From assembly GCA_051880375.1 (NCBI GenBank), contig JBJENV010000060.1:1-64000 (forward strand): a stretch of 64,000 nucleotides of DNA, read 5' to 3'. The notes beneath the pieces are model-generated. The model worked only from the letters and a program-made list of their open reading frames with translations, made no database searches and was not told the origin of the DNA. Source of the stretch: SIG299 sp051880375. Its GTDB lineage: Bacteria; Bacillota; Clostridia; Lachnospirales; Lachnospiraceae. Each line of letters opens with the position of its first letter. The stretch's first letter is position 1. Of this stretch, positions 1-9,084 are shown piece by piece. Both the position numbers and the translations under genes were made by a program.

Positions 1-2
1 AG

Positions 3-266
3 TACCAGAAAGATGCTGATTCTTACGGAAGCAATATGAATGAGGTTAAGGATGCAGTTAAGCGTCTGTCTTCCCTGATTGAAACTTCTGCACAAGCGCT
101 TGATGGAATTAAGGATACAATGAATGAAGCGGCGGCAGGTGTAACTGATATTGCAGAAAAGACAAGTGATATGGTGAAAAAGACCACCCAGACCAATGAT
201 ATGGTTACGGAATGTTATGGCTGCGCGGATAATTTAAAAGACATTGTAGATAAATTTGTTTTATAA
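3..266 (+). CDS. Methyl-accepting chemotaxis protein, C-terminal fragment
   Basis: The frame is open from the left edge and ends at 266, so only the last ~87 residues are present and the start lies outside the window. The visible part is a helical, Ser/Thr/Ala/Glu-rich heptad pattern (for example AAAGVTDIAEKTSD), as in the distal signalling coiled coil of chemoreceptors, where methylation helices return to the membrane end. It ends in a short LKDIVDKFVL tail. A full chemoreceptor lies at 2982-4979 with a comparable C-terminal region, which supports the call. The conserved hairpin tip is not in the window, so a related coiled-coil protein cannot be fully excluded. Confidence 0.7.
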   Translation, partial: YQKDADSYGSNMNEVKDAVKRLSSLIETSAQALDGIKDTMNEAAAGVTDIAEKTSDMVKKTTQTNDMVTECYGCADNLKDIVDKFVL

Positions 267-342
267 TGAATGCGCTATACAAAGATGAGAGGGGCTTTTT
301 TGTGTATCCGGGCAATGATGATGTGAAAGTGGGAAAAAGAGA

Positions 343-2142
343 ATGAAAGAGAGCAGACAGGAAAAACCGAAGGAAATTTGTAACAGAGAGTATCGATATG
401 ATGCATTTGACAACGGCAGAATACTTTTAAACAAAAAGAAACAGCATCTTCCGGCCATGGGCTGGAACAGCTGGAACGCCTTCGGAAGCGGAAATACGGA
501 ACAGCTGACAAAGGAGATGGCAGATGCCCTGGTAGCTCTCGGACTGGATCAGCTGGGATACCGGTATGTTGTATTGGACGATGGCTGTTACAAGTCCGAA
601 CGTGTCGACGGAAAGCTTTCGAATGAAACGGTGAAATTTCCGAATGGTTTTAAAGCTTTGGCTGACTATATTCATGCAAAAGGCCTGAAATTCGGGATGT
701 ACAATGATATCGGAACCAATCTGTGCGCCGGTGCTGCAGTTGGCACCTGTGGACATGAGATGACGGATGCAAAGTCCTATGCGGACTGGGGTGTGGACTT
801 CTTAAAGGTGGATAACTGCTATTATCTTTGGGACAATGCCACCTTCTCCGATGCTGAAAACGCAAGGTATGTCTATGCGCCGAACATCCGGAGCATTCGT
901 ATCGCGGCGGAAAATTTTTCTGCTTCTTTTCGTGCTGTAGAGGATGGAATTCTGACAGGCCGTGGAGCCGAAAGGAAGAGCGATTATGTAACAGGAATCG
1001 GAACCTTTGACGGAACGGGACCGGGACCTTCCCCGATAGGCGAGCAGAGCAGTGAACTGGAATTTCATATCCGGGTACCGAAAGCCGGTACTTATCTGGT
1101 ATATGTGACCTATGCCACCGGACAGGAGGAAGGTGTGGGGAGCTGGCTGCAGATTGCGGTTGGGAAACGGGAACAGTCGCAGGTTTATTATGATGATTTC
1201 CTGCCGGTAACGGAGACGACAGAGAGCTTCCGTGAGTCGGAGGGAATACCGGTTGTTCTTAAAGAGGGTGAAAATTGTCTTCGGCTGATGAATCACAGAA
1301 GACAGGAGAACACACTGGACTCCTATGCGACGCTGTTAGAAGGACTGAATGCGGCAAAGCCGGACCATGATATTCTGTTCTCAATTTGCGAGTGGGGAAA
1401 GACCCAGCCGCAGAACTGGGGCTATAAGGTGGGAGATTCCTGGAGAATCCTAAATGATATTACATTCCGTGTAGGTGCCGACGGAGACCCTGGGATGGGA
1501 GCGTGGACAGACGATTATACAGCCAGCGTCACATCCCAGTACAACAAGGCAGTAGTCATGGATGAGTTTGCCGGGCTGGATAAGGGTTGGAATGACCCGG
1601 ACATGCTGATGGTAGGCATGAACGGATTGACGGATACCATGAACGAAACCCATTTCACCATGTGGTGTATGATGAACTCGCCTCTGATGTTAGGGCTGGA
1701 TTTAAGGCGTGTGAGGAAAGGAGATACTATCTGGAACATGATTTCCAACAAGGAACTGATTGCATTGAATCAGGACCCGCTCGGTATTCAGGCAAAGAGA
1801 GTATTCTGCAGTCTGGCACAGGAAAAACCGGATACGACTTATGTAACAAACAATGACCGCGTGGATATTCTGGCAAAGCCTCTTGCGGACGGCAGCGTAG
1901 CCATCTCCTTTTTCAATTTGAGCGAGGAGGAAAAAGGGGCATACAGTGCAACAGTACATCAGTTGATAGAGCTGATTGGCCATAAGATGATAAACAGGGA
2001 CGACTTTGCCCATGCAAAGGAATATCGTGTAGCGGACTTGTGGACAGGGGAAGTGACTGTTAATGTTACCGGCAGCTTCGAAGTACCTACACTGCCGGCA
2101 TGTGGTAACGTTACCATTCGTGTAACGCCTGTTTCAGAATAA
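343..2142 (+). CDS. Alpha-galactosidase, glycoside hydrolase family 27, with inserted domain
   Basis: Predicted retaining alpha-galactosidase (or related alpha-N-acetylgalactosaminidase/beta-L-arabinopyranosidase) of 599 residues. No signal peptide is visible, so it is probably cytoplasmic. The N-terminal GH27 barrel begins at MGWNSWNAFG (residues 39-48), with VVLDDGC at 76-82, KFGMYNDIG at 116-124, the nucleophile region FLKVDNCY (Asp157) and the likely acid/base in RILNDI (Asp372), followed by WNDPDML. Residues ~180-335 interrupt the barrel with a beta-rich segment (AGTYLVYVTYATG, VVLKEGENCLRL) resembling a CBM6/35-type carbohydrate-binding fold. The C-terminal ~100 residues look like the usual antiparallel beta domain. 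The start at 343 follows a purine-rich GGGAAAAAGAGA. The next gene starts 21 bp downstream, probably co-transcribed. The GH27 assignment is firm; the exact substrate is not. Confidence 0.9.
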   Translation: MKESRQEKPKEICNREYRYDAFDNGRILLNKKKQHLPAMGWNSWNAFGSGNTEQLTKEMADALVALGLDQLGYRYVVLDDGCYKSERVDGKLSNETVKFPNGFKALADYIHAKGLKFGMYNDIGTNLCAGAAVGTCGHEMTDAKSYADWGVDFLKVDNCYYLWDNATFSDAENARYVYAPNIRSIRIAAENFSASFRAVEDGILTGRGAERKSDYVTGIGTFDGTGPGPSPIGEQSSELEFHIRVPKAGTYLVYVTYATGQEEGVGSWLQIAVGKREQSQVYYDDFLPVTETTESFRESEGIPVVLKEGENCLRLMNHRRQENTLDSYATLLEGLNAAKPDHDILFSICEWGKTQPQNWGYKVGDSWRILNDITFRVGADGDPGMGAWTDDYTASVTSQYNKAVVMDEFAGLDKGWNDPDMLMVGMNGLTDTMNETHFTMWCMMNSPLMLGLDLRRVRKGDTIWNMISNKELIALNQDPLGIQAKRVFCSLAQEKPDTTYVTNNDRVDILAKPLADGSVAISFFNLSEEEKGAYSATVHQLIELIGHKMINRDDFAHAKEYRVADLWTGEVTVNVTGSFEVPTLPACGNVTIRVTPVSE

Positions 2143-2163
2143 GACTGTTTTTGAGGAAGATAA

Positions 2164-2934
2164 ATGACAACGGAAGCATTTGTGACAATGATATGGAAGC
2201 AGCAAAAAGAGGAGGAAGGAGAAGAAATTTCCTCTGAGCAGCTGCTTTCTCTGCCGGATTATGGGCATCGGAGAGGATGGCTGACAGACAAGGACATCAT
2301 CGACTGGAAGAGCGGTGTCGAGCGAAGGACGGCAGCTGGAATCGTTCATGAGATACTGCGGAAGGAACGAAACGAGGCAGATGAGGAAAGTTGGCACGGC
2401 GCAGAGAAGCTAAAGGATTTATATGATTGCCATACCTGTGTGAATCATGTAGCACAGGTCTATGCTAAAGGAATCATGGAGCCTGTGGAAGGTGACAGGT
2501 TCGGAATGCGCCGGGAACTGACCTTCGAGGAGGCAAAAGAGATTGTTTTACGGATGTTTTGCAGGGAAAGGAGAAAGCCTCCGAAGGAAGCAGCAGAACC
2601 GCCCAAAGGAGCAGCCTTACAATCTGAGTCAGAAACGCTGCAACCTGAGGCAGCGGTCAGACTTTCCATGCAGGAAGCACAAAAGTATCTTACAAAAGAA
2701 AAGCAGGCACTTCTGATTGATGTAAGGACACTTCGGGAATACGAGGAATGGCATTTGCCGGGAGCACTTCTGATTCCGATGGCGGATATTATCAGAAATC
2801 CTTATGGGATTACGAACGACCGTAAGAAACCGCTGCTTTTTTATTGCAGGCAGGGATATCAAAGCGAAATAGCCGCAAATTGTATGGCGGAAGCAGGATA
2901 TCAGAAGGTGTTCTGCTTCGGATTAATGATTTGA
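2164..2934 (+). CDS. Rhodanese-domain protein with N-terminal SLH-like segment
   Basis: Protein of 256 residues in two parts. The C-terminal third (about 172-256) is a rhodanese domain: QEAQKYL, LIDVRTLREYEEWHLPGA, then the active-site loop FYCRQGYQSE with a candidate catalytic Cys. Rhodaneses transfer sulfane sulfur, but the acceptor is unknown. The N-terminal part includes HVAQVYAKGIMEP and RELTFEEAKEIVLRMF, which resemble one S-layer-homology-like repeat without a signal peptide. A Pro/Ala/Glu-rich linker (about 135-165) joins the halves. The C-terminus stops at CFGLMI, earlier than the usual final Gly-Gly loop and helix, so it may be slightly truncated; the stop codon sits inside the -35 box of the next gene's promoter. 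It follows the GH27 gene closely. Confidence 0.7.
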   Translation: MTTEAFVTMIWKQQKEEEGEEISSEQLLSLPDYGHRRGWLTDKDIIDWKSGVERRTAAGIVHEILRKERNEADEESWHGAEKLKDLYDCHTCVNHVAQVYAKGIMEPVEGDRFGMRRELTFEEAKEIVLRMFCRERRKPPKEAAEPPKGAALQSESETLQPEAAVRLSMQEAQKYLTKEKQALLIDVRTLREYEEWHLPGALLIPMADIIRNPYGITNDRKKPLLFYCRQGYQSEIAANCMAEAGYQKVFCFGLMI

Positions 2935-2960
2935 CAAATTTTGACCTTATGCGATATACT
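2931..2960 (+). promoter_or_regulatory. Sigma-A type promoter for the chemoreceptor gene
   Basis: TTGACA at 2931-2936 and TATACT at 2955-2960, separated by 18 bp. Transcription would start near 2967, giving a very short leader before the ATG at 2982. The -35 box overlaps the stop codon of the rhodanese gene. Confidence 0.75.
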
Positions 2961-2981
2961 TTCAAGTATGGGGGTGATCAA

Positions 2982-4979
2982 ATGTGGAATGCCAAAGATA
3001 GGGCGGAACAAGAAACAACAAAGGTAGAATTAAGTGTCAAAATAGGGCGGACATTTGCAACGATTCTAAGGCGGTCACTGATTATTGTATGTCTGGAATC
3101 CATTCTGATTGGCGGAGTCCTTGCGGTGCTGTATACAAGAAAGGAAAACAGCAGTTCTGTTCAGAAGTATACGGGAGAAATTGACCGTGCCATGCAGAGT
3201 AAAGTAAGTATGCTGGAGGCAATTGCAGCCGGTATCAGCAGCGGAACCATGACCGACAGGAAGGATATTCTGGACTATGTCGATTCGATGGTAGTCATGG
3301 ATGAGCAGATTTCGGCTGTTTACAGCTGCACGGATGAGAATGTTACCGTGATGAGCGGAGGATGGCAGCCACCTGAAGATTTTATCGTAATGGAACGGGA
3401 ATGGTACAAAAAGGCACAGGAAAATCCGGAAGCAGTTTACATATCAAATCCTTATGCAGACGAGCAGAGCGGAGGAATCTGCATTACACTGGCAAAAGCT
3501 ACTTATCGGGACGGACAGGTTGCCGGAGTAGTCGGAATGGACATGTATATGGATGACCTGGTTTCGCTTATGACGAAGAGCTACACCAAAAGCAGCTATG
3601 TCTTTTTGACAACTGCAGACGGTACGATTCTGGTGCATCCGAATGAGGAATATTCACTGAGTGTGGACAGCGCGTCTGATGTGCGGAAGGTAAATGCCGG
3701 AAGATATGCGGCATTAGCAGACGGAACGATGTCGACAAAGCTTTTTCTGGATTATCAGGGCGGTTTTAAATTCGGAATCGGAAGCACATCGGAGGTAACC
3801 GGCTGGAAGGTAATCTCGGTAGAACCGCTGCTTTCTATCATGGTCTTTTTTGCACTGATTATAGCTTTGAACCTTGTGATTTATTTTGTTGTAATGGCAA
3901 TCACGAACAAGAAAATACGGGAAAGAATCAGCGTCCTGTTCCGCCCGTTGGAATCCATCAGCAGTAAGGTGATTCGGGTTGCCGGAGGCGATTTATCGGT
4001 AGTGTTTGATGAGGAGAAAAATTCTACGGAAATCGAAGAGCTGACCGATTCCTTAAATGAGACGATTGAAAGTCTCGGTTACTATATCAACAGCATTTCC
4101 GATACGGTTACGGCGATTTCCGACAAGAATCTGACCGTTACGATTGACGGAGATTTTAAAGGGAGCTATGTGCAGATTAAGGAAGCACTGGAAGGCATAT
4201 TGCATAATTTAAACGAGACATTCCGTGAAATTAAGAAGGAAGCAGACAGCGTATTGGATTTTGCGGACAATCTGGAAAGGACTACGGAGCAGGTGGCACA
4301 GAGTGCTGCCGTGCAGAATAAGTCGGTTTCCGGTGTATCGGAGGATATGGTGCGGCTGACAGAGCAGACAAAGCAGATTACGGAACGAGCTATGAATGTC
4401 CGTGATACAGCAGAGGTTACAAGCAATCATCTGGCGGAAGGAAATCAGGAAATGACTGCACTGGTCGGAGCAATGGACAGTATCGACAAGTGCTATGGAG
4501 AAATTGCGAACTTTGTCGGGGCGATACAGGATATTGCTTCCCAGACAAACCTGCTTTCTTTGAATGCTTCCATTGAGGCTGCAAGAGCAGGAGATGCGGG
4601 CAGAGGCTTTGCGGTAGTTGCAAATGAAATCAGTACGCTTGCAACTTCCAGTGCACAAGCCAGTGAGAATATCAGCAAGCTGATTCGGGAATCCCAGACT
4701 GCTGTTGCAGAGGGAAAGAAGCTGGTTGTAACGACATCCTCCATGATAGAGCAGGGAATGAACGACTCGGTTCAGTCAAAGCTTCATATCGACGAAATTG
4801 TAGGATTTGTAGAAAAGCAGCAGAGAGCAATTATGGATATCAACGAGGCATTAAAAGAAATTGCCGGGGTCGTTGAAAACAATGCGGCAAGCGCCGAGGA
4901 AAATACGGCAATCAGCCAGCAGCTGAGCGAATGTGCCAAGAATCTGAAACAGACATCGGATTCGTTCAGGCTGAGATAG
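2982..4979 (+). CDS. Methyl-accepting chemotaxis protein with dCache sensor
   Basis: Transmembrane chemoreceptor of 665 residues. The first membrane helix is near residues 29-50 (LIIVCLESILIGGVLAVLY), followed by a ~230-residue extracellular double-Cache domain with REWY, a YISNPYAD segment and GMDMYMD. The second membrane helix (SIMVFFALIIALNLVIYFVV) leads into a HAMP region and then the cytoplasmic signalling domain with the hairpin tip QTNLLSLNASIEAARAGDAG. REWY followed by a Tyr and an Asp resembles the amino-acid-binding signature of dCache_1 sensors, although the leading Tyr appears to be Phe. The start at 2982 is preferred over an upstream in-frame ATG because it has GGGGGTGATC just before it and lies downstream of the promoter. 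CheA/CheW genes are not in the window. Confidence 0.9.
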   Translation: MWNAKDRAEQETTKVELSVKIGRTFATILRRSLIIVCLESILIGGVLAVLYTRKENSSSVQKYTGEIDRAMQSKVSMLEAIAAGISSGTMTDRKDILDYVDSMVVMDEQISAVYSCTDENVTVMSGGWQPPEDFIVMEREWYKKAQENPEAVYISNPYADEQSGGICITLAKATYRDGQVAGVVGMDMYMDDLVSLMTKSYTKSSYVFLTTADGTILVHPNEEYSLSVDSASDVRKVNAGRYAALADGTMSTKLFLDYQGGFKFGIGSTSEVTGWKVISVEPLLSIMVFFALIIALNLVIYFVVMAITNKKIRERISVLFRPLESISSKVIRVAGGDLSVVFDEEKNSTEIEELTDSLNETIESLGYYINSISDTVTAISDKNLTVTIDGDFKGSYVQIKEALEGILHNLNETFREIKKEADSVLDFADNLERTTEQVAQSAAVQNKSVSGVSEDMVRLTEQTKQITERAMNVRDTAEVTSNHLAEGNQEMTALVGAMDSIDKCYGEIANFVGAIQDIASQTNLLSLNASIEAARAGDAGRGFAVVANEISTLATSSAQASENISKLIRESQTAVAEGKKLVVTTSSMIEQGMNDSVQSKLHIDEIVGFVEKQQRAIMDINEALKEIAGVVENNAASAEENTAISQQLSECAKNLKQTSDSFRLR

Positions 4980-5023
4980 AAGTGTTAATTGTAAGTAAGA
5001 ATGAGAATAGTTTGTCGGATGAG

Positions 5024-5055
5024 TGCCTCCGGGAAAAGAACCCCGGAGGCATTTT
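5024..5055 (+). terminator. Rho-independent terminator after the chemoreceptor gene
   Basis: Perfect 10-bp GC-rich stem (5024-5033 with 5042-5051), 8-nt loop, then four T residues. Confidence 0.85.
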
Positions 5056-5086
5056 AAAGAGAGTATAATAGGTAAGAGGATATCAT

Positions 5087-6469
5087 ATGGAAACGCAGAA
5101 CAAAAAAGGGAAAAGTGCAGTAGGAAAAAAAGAAGTCAACTTAATGGAAGGCTCGATTGCAAAGGGAATGTTAACCTTTGCCATACCGATGTTTTTGGGG
5201 CAGCTGCTGCAGCAGCTGTATAATCTGGCAGATGCATGGGTCATCGGAAACTTTGCAGATAATGACGCCTTTGCGGCGGTCAGCTCGGCAGGAAGCCTGA
5301 CGTTTCTGATTATCGGATTTTTCAACGGCATTGCTATCGGCGGAGGTGTTGTGATTTCACGTTATTTTGGAGCCGGAAATAAAGAGTATGTGGTGCGCTC
5401 CATTCATACCAATGTATTGTTCGGTCTGATTGCTTCGGTGCTGTCGACCTTAGTCGGTCTGCTGTTGGTTCCGCAGCTGTTAGTCTGGATGAAGACACCG
5501 GAAAGTGTGCTTCCGCAGTCACTGCTTTACTTCAGGATCTATTTTGCCGGTGTGGCAACGGTTATTATGTATAACATCTGCATGTCGATTATGCGTGCGC
5601 TCGGTGACAGCGTACACCCGTTATATTATTTGATTTTTTCGTCCATACTGAATGTAGTACTGGATTTATTGTTTGTAGCCGTTTTTCACTGGGGTGTCGG
5701 CGGGGCAGCGGTAGCTACCGTGATTTCCCAGGGACTCAGTACGGTGCTTTGTCTCATCCGGATGTGCCGGAGCAAAGAGTACACAAGGCTTGATTTTAGA
5801 AAACTGAGATGGTATAACGGAATCATGGGAGAGGTCATCCGGCAGGGACTGCCGACCGGCATTCAGAACTCGGTCATCAGTATCGGCAACATGGTGGTGC
5901 AGACGAATATCAACACCTTCGGTTCCTTTGCCATGTCCGGTTATGGCGCCTATGCAAAGATTGAAGGCTTTGTATTCCTGCCGATTACAAGCATGTCAAT
6001 GACGCTGCCGACCTTTATCAGCCAGAATCTCGGCGCAAGGAAGTATGACCGCGCAAAGAGAGGTGCTGTGTTCGGAATTGTATCCGGTGTTGTAATGGCA
6101 GAGCTGTTCGGTTTTCTTTTTTACTTCGGAGCGCCGTATGCACTTCGCCTGTTTGTGGACGCACCGGAGGCCATTGCCTTTGGCACGACACAGGCAAGAA
6201 CCGTATCGCTGTTTTTCTTCCTGCTTGCATTTTCGCATTGCGCGGCAGGAGTACTGCGCGGCTGCGGAAAGTCGATTGTACCGATGATTACAATGCTCAT
6301 GTTCTGGTGCGGTGTCCGTATCCTTTATGTGACACAGGCAGTCAAACTTGTGCCGCAGTTTCAGACGATTTCCTGGGCATATCCGCTGACATGGTCTTTA
6401 AGCAGTATTGTATTTTTAGTATTTTTATTGAAATCTGACTGGACGCATTATTATGAAAAGAAGCAGTAA
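5087..6469 (+). CDS. MATE family efflux transporter
   Basis: Integral membrane protein of 460 residues with about 12 hydrophobic helices in two similar halves, the MATE/MOP pattern. The N-terminal segment GSIAKGMLTFAIPMFLGQLL and the early motif ADAWVIGNFADNDAFAAV match the first MATE repeat. The family exports cationic drugs or metabolites using Na+ or H+ gradients; the substrate here cannot be read from sequence. A purine-rich AAGAGG precedes the ATG at 5087. A second MATE gene follows after 46 bp, and the pair may work together or be duplicates. Confidence 0.9.
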   Translation: METQNKKGKSAVGKKEVNLMEGSIAKGMLTFAIPMFLGQLLQQLYNLADAWVIGNFADNDAFAAVSSAGSLTFLIIGFFNGIAIGGGVVISRYFGAGNKEYVVRSIHTNVLFGLIASVLSTLVGLLLVPQLLVWMKTPESVLPQSLLYFRIYFAGVATVIMYNICMSIMRALGDSVHPLYYLIFSSILNVVLDLLFVAVFHWGVGGAAVATVISQGLSTVLCLIRMCRSKEYTRLDFRKLRWYNGIMGEVIRQGLPTGIQNSVISIGNMVVQTNINTFGSFAMSGYGAYAKIEGFVFLPITSMSMTLPTFISQNLGARKYDRAKRGAVFGIVSGVVMAELFGFLFYFGAPYALRLFVDAPEAIAFGTTQARTVSLFFFLLAFSHCAAGVLRGCGKSIVPMITMLMFWCGVRILYVTQAVKLVPQFQTISWAYPLTWSLSSIVFLVFLLKSDWTHYYEKKQ

Positions 6470-6515
6470 GAAAACTGCGAATAGTGATTAAAATGAGGGA
6501 TAAGGGTGTGAAACT

Positions 6516-7883
6516 ATGAAAAAACAGAAGGAACGTGTCGGAACGATGTTTTCCGGACAGGAGTTAAAACGACTGATTATTCCGCTTGTGATAGAACAGA
6601 CGTTAGCGGTTACGGTCGGTATGGCGGATACGATGATGATTGCTACCAGAGGTGAGGCGGCAGTGTCCGGTGTGTCGATTGTAGACACGATAGCGATTCT
6701 TCTCATCGGTCTGTTTGGCGCACTTGCGACCGGGGGTGCAGTGGTAGCGGCACAGTATATCGGACACAGGGAACCGGAAAATGCAAGCCGCGCGGCAAAT
6801 CAGCTGATGGTATCCGTAGGGCTGCTGTCGCTTACCATTATGATTATCTCTCTGGTATTTAACAAGCAGATTCTTACGCTGATATACGGTCACGTGGATG
6901 CCGACGTTATGAATTATGCAAGAACTTATTTTTACATATCCGCGGTTTCCTTCCCGTTTCTTGCACTCTATAATGCAAGTGCGGCTTTGTTCCGTGCGAT
7001 GGGAAATTCCCGTATTTCCATGTTTGTATCAATGATTATGAATGCGGTGAATGTCTGCGGAAATGCATTCTTTCTATTTGTTTTGAACTGGAGCGTGGAG
7101 GGTGTTGCAACGGCAACATTGATTTCGAGAGTCGTGGCGGCAGTCATTATGATGTTTTTAATCAGAAAGCCGTCCAATCCGATTCACATTGATGAAAAGT
7201 TCCGCCTGGGCTTTGAACCGAAGATGATTCGAAGAATTCTCGGTATCGGTGTTCCAAACGGACTGGAAAACAGTATCTTTCAGATTGGCAAGCTGATGGT
7301 GCAGGGATTAACGGCAAGCTTTGGTACAGCGTCCATTGCAGCAAATGCGGTGGCAAATACCATCGCGAGTCTGGAAGTAATACCTGGTAATGCGATGGGA
7401 CTTGCCATGATTACGATTGTCGGACAGTGCGTGGGGGCAGATGACGAAAAGCAGATGCGCTATTATGTAAAGAAGCTGCTTTTTATTGCGTACAGTGCCT
7501 TAATTGTACTGAATATTTGCATCCTGCTCGGCCTTGACGGAATTGTCTGGCTGTATCATCTGGAGCCGGAGACTGCAGCAATCGCAAAGAGTCTGATGAT
7601 ATGCCATGGCTCCTTTGCCATGATTGTCTGGCCGCTATCCTTTGTCCTGCCGAATGCCCTTCGTGCGGCAAACGATGTAAAGTATACGATGACTATTTCC
7701 ATGCTTTCTATGTGGATATTCCGTATTCTGTTCAGCTACATACTTGCCGGTTACTTTAACATGGGAGTGCTCGGAGTATGGCTTGCAATGATTATAGACT
7801 GGTTCTTCCGGGGACTGTGCTTTACCTTGCGTTTTGTACGGAGAGGCTACCGGAAGCATTCATTTGCGTTGTCCGGGAAATAG
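6516..7883 (+). CDS. MATE family efflux transporter, second copy
   Basis: Protein of 455 residues with ~12 predicted membrane helices. It has MATE signatures in both halves: LIIPLVIEQTLAVTVGMADTMM near the N-terminus and GIGVPNGLENSIFQIGKLMV at the start of the second half. It is clearly diverged from the upstream MATE, so this is an old paralogue rather than a recent tandem duplication. The start at 6516 has a weak GGGTGTG upstream. It is followed by the AEC carrier after 32 bp on the same strand, which suggests a transport operon. Confidence 0.9.
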   Translation: MKKQKERVGTMFSGQELKRLIIPLVIEQTLAVTVGMADTMMIATRGEAAVSGVSIVDTIAILLIGLFGALATGGAVVAAQYIGHREPENASRAANQLMVSVGLLSLTIMIISLVFNKQILTLIYGHVDADVMNYARTYFYISAVSFPFLALYNASAALFRAMGNSRISMFVSMIMNAVNVCGNAFFLFVLNWSVEGVATATLISRVVAAVIMMFLIRKPSNPIHIDEKFRLGFEPKMIRRILGIGVPNGLENSIFQIGKLMVQGLTASFGTASIAANAVANTIASLEVIPGNAMGLAMITIVGQCVGADDEKQMRYYVKKLLFIAYSALIVLNICILLGLDGIVWLYHLEPETAAIAKSLMICHGSFAMIVWPLSFVLPNALRAANDVKYTMTISMLSMWIFRILFSYILAGYFNMGVLGVWLAMIIDWFFRGLCFTLRFVRRGYRKHSFALSGK

Positions 7884-7915
7884 GACGGTGCAGGTAAGGA
7901 GTAAAGAGGTTTTGT

Positions 7916-8857
7916 ATGGAATTCAGTATGATTTTGGCGGAGCAGGTATTAATTATGTTTCTGCTTCTGCTGGCGGGAATGATTTTATATTGGTGTAAGA
8001 TTGTAAAGGATGATGCGGTAGGGCAGCTGACCAATATGGTGCTTTACCTGGTTGCACCGTTTCTGATTTTAAAGACCTATCAGATGGACTATAACCCGGA
8101 GCTGACTAAAAACATGCTGTTCGGTTTTCTGCTTTCCGCACTCAGCATTATAATCGGTATTTTGATTTCCATGCTGATGAAGGTGAAGGGCAGACCGGAG
8201 TCGGTGCCGACCGAACGCTTTACCATTATTTTTACCAACTGTGGATTTATGGGAATTCCGCTTGTGAGCGCGGTATTCGGCGACATGGGCATTGTCTACT
8301 GTACCACCTATCTGACGATGTTTAATCTGTTTGTCTGGACCTACGGTATGGCAATGATGAAGGGCAAACAGAACGTTTCCGTAAAGCAATCGTTATGGGA
8401 ACGTCTGAAACCGTTCTGTACGCCGACGATGTTCTGCATTGTACTTGGCATCGGCATGTATTTCCTGCGTATCCGTCTGCCGGGACCTGTCGAAGAGGCA
8501 GTAGCCTATATTGCCTCCATGAATACGCCGCTTGCCATGATCGTTTCCGGTATGTATATTGCAAGGAGCGGACTGCTTTCTTCATTAAAGAACAAAAGGC
8601 TTTATGCAAACATGGCAGTTAAGTGCTTTCTTGTACCGCTTGCAGTGCTTTTTGTACTGTATTTTCTGCCGCTTGATACGACACTTCGCATGACGATTCT
8701 GATTGCTTCGGCATGTCCGACGGCAGCAAATGCCATGCTGTTTGCCGGACGCTTCGGAGGAGACGAGAAGCTGGCCTCGCATATGTTTGCCCTGACAACG
8801 TTAGTCAGCATCCTTTCTATCCCTCTGGTCATTTATGCGGCAACATTGATACTTTGA
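7916..8857 (+). CDS. AEC family transporter (auxin efflux carrier type)
   Basis: Membrane protein of 313 residues with ~10 helices and the AEC family layout: an N-terminal LLLAGMILYWCKI helix, the internal NCGFMGIPLVSAVFG motif (conserved Asn/Gly/Pro) and a C-terminal ASACPTAANAMLFAGRFGGD. Bacterial AEC proteins are secondary carriers for small organic anions such as malate. It follows the two MATE genes on the same strand. The ATG at 7916 has an AAGGAGTAAAGAGG ribosome binding site. Confidence 0.88.
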   Translation: MEFSMILAEQVLIMFLLLLAGMILYWCKIVKDDAVGQLTNMVLYLVAPFLILKTYQMDYNPELTKNMLFGFLLSALSIIIGILISMLMKVKGRPESVPTERFTIIFTNCGFMGIPLVSAVFGDMGIVYCTTYLTMFNLFVWTYGMAMMKGKQNVSVKQSLWERLKPFCTPTMFCIVLGIGMYFLRIRLPGPVEEAVAYIASMNTPLAMIVSGMYIARSGLLSSLKNKRLYANMAVKCFLVPLAVLFVLYFLPLDTTLRMTILIASACPTAANAMLFAGRFGGDEKLASHMFALTTLVSILSIPLVIYAATLIL

Positions 8858-8911
8858 TTTGATTTTTTTGAAAAAAGACTGGTAATTCGGTGTAAGGTGT
8901 GCTAGTATATC

Positions 8912-8947
8912 AGACGAAAGGAAACATACTTCCTTTCGTCTAATTTT
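8912..8947 (+). terminator. Strong hairpin after the AEC gene, probable terminator
   Basis: Perfect 12-bp stem (8912-8923 with 8930-8941) and 6-nt loop, followed by AATTTTAT. The T tract is interrupted, so it could also be a structured leader element. Confidence 0.6.
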
Positions 8948-8965
8948 ATACGTTGAGCAAAATAA

Positions 8966-9040
8966 AGCAGAGTAGGAATCCAGACGTTAAGTGCCATCCG
9001 GACGGGGAGTTGCCGGGTGGACGAAAAGACAGCAGACGCT
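8966..9040 (+). promoter_or_regulatory. Tetrahydrofolate (THF) riboswitch aptamer
   Basis: The sequence carries the hallmark conserved blocks of the THF riboswitch in order: AGAGTAGG (from 8969), CGTTAAGTGCC (8985-8995), GGGGAGTTGCC (9004-9014) and GGACGAA (about 9019-9025). It lies in the leader of folT, the typical target in Firmicutes. THF binding is expected to reduce folate uptake. The downstream expression platform is annotated separately. Recognition is from motif order and gene context, not from a covariance search. Confidence 0.9.
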
Positions 9041-9084
9041 GTTTTGCGGTCTGAATTTCGCATCCCGCTGCTACCGATGGGTAT

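Noticed and set aside
802..1296. Long antisense open frame within the GH27 gene
   Set aside because: The plus-strand frame has clear GH27 motifs; the antisense frame has no recognised domain or ribosome binding site.
2844..2981. Upstream in-frame extension of the chemoreceptor
   Set aside because: It would overlap the rhodanese gene and the promoter. The ATG at 2982 has the ribosome binding site and lies downstream of the -10 box.
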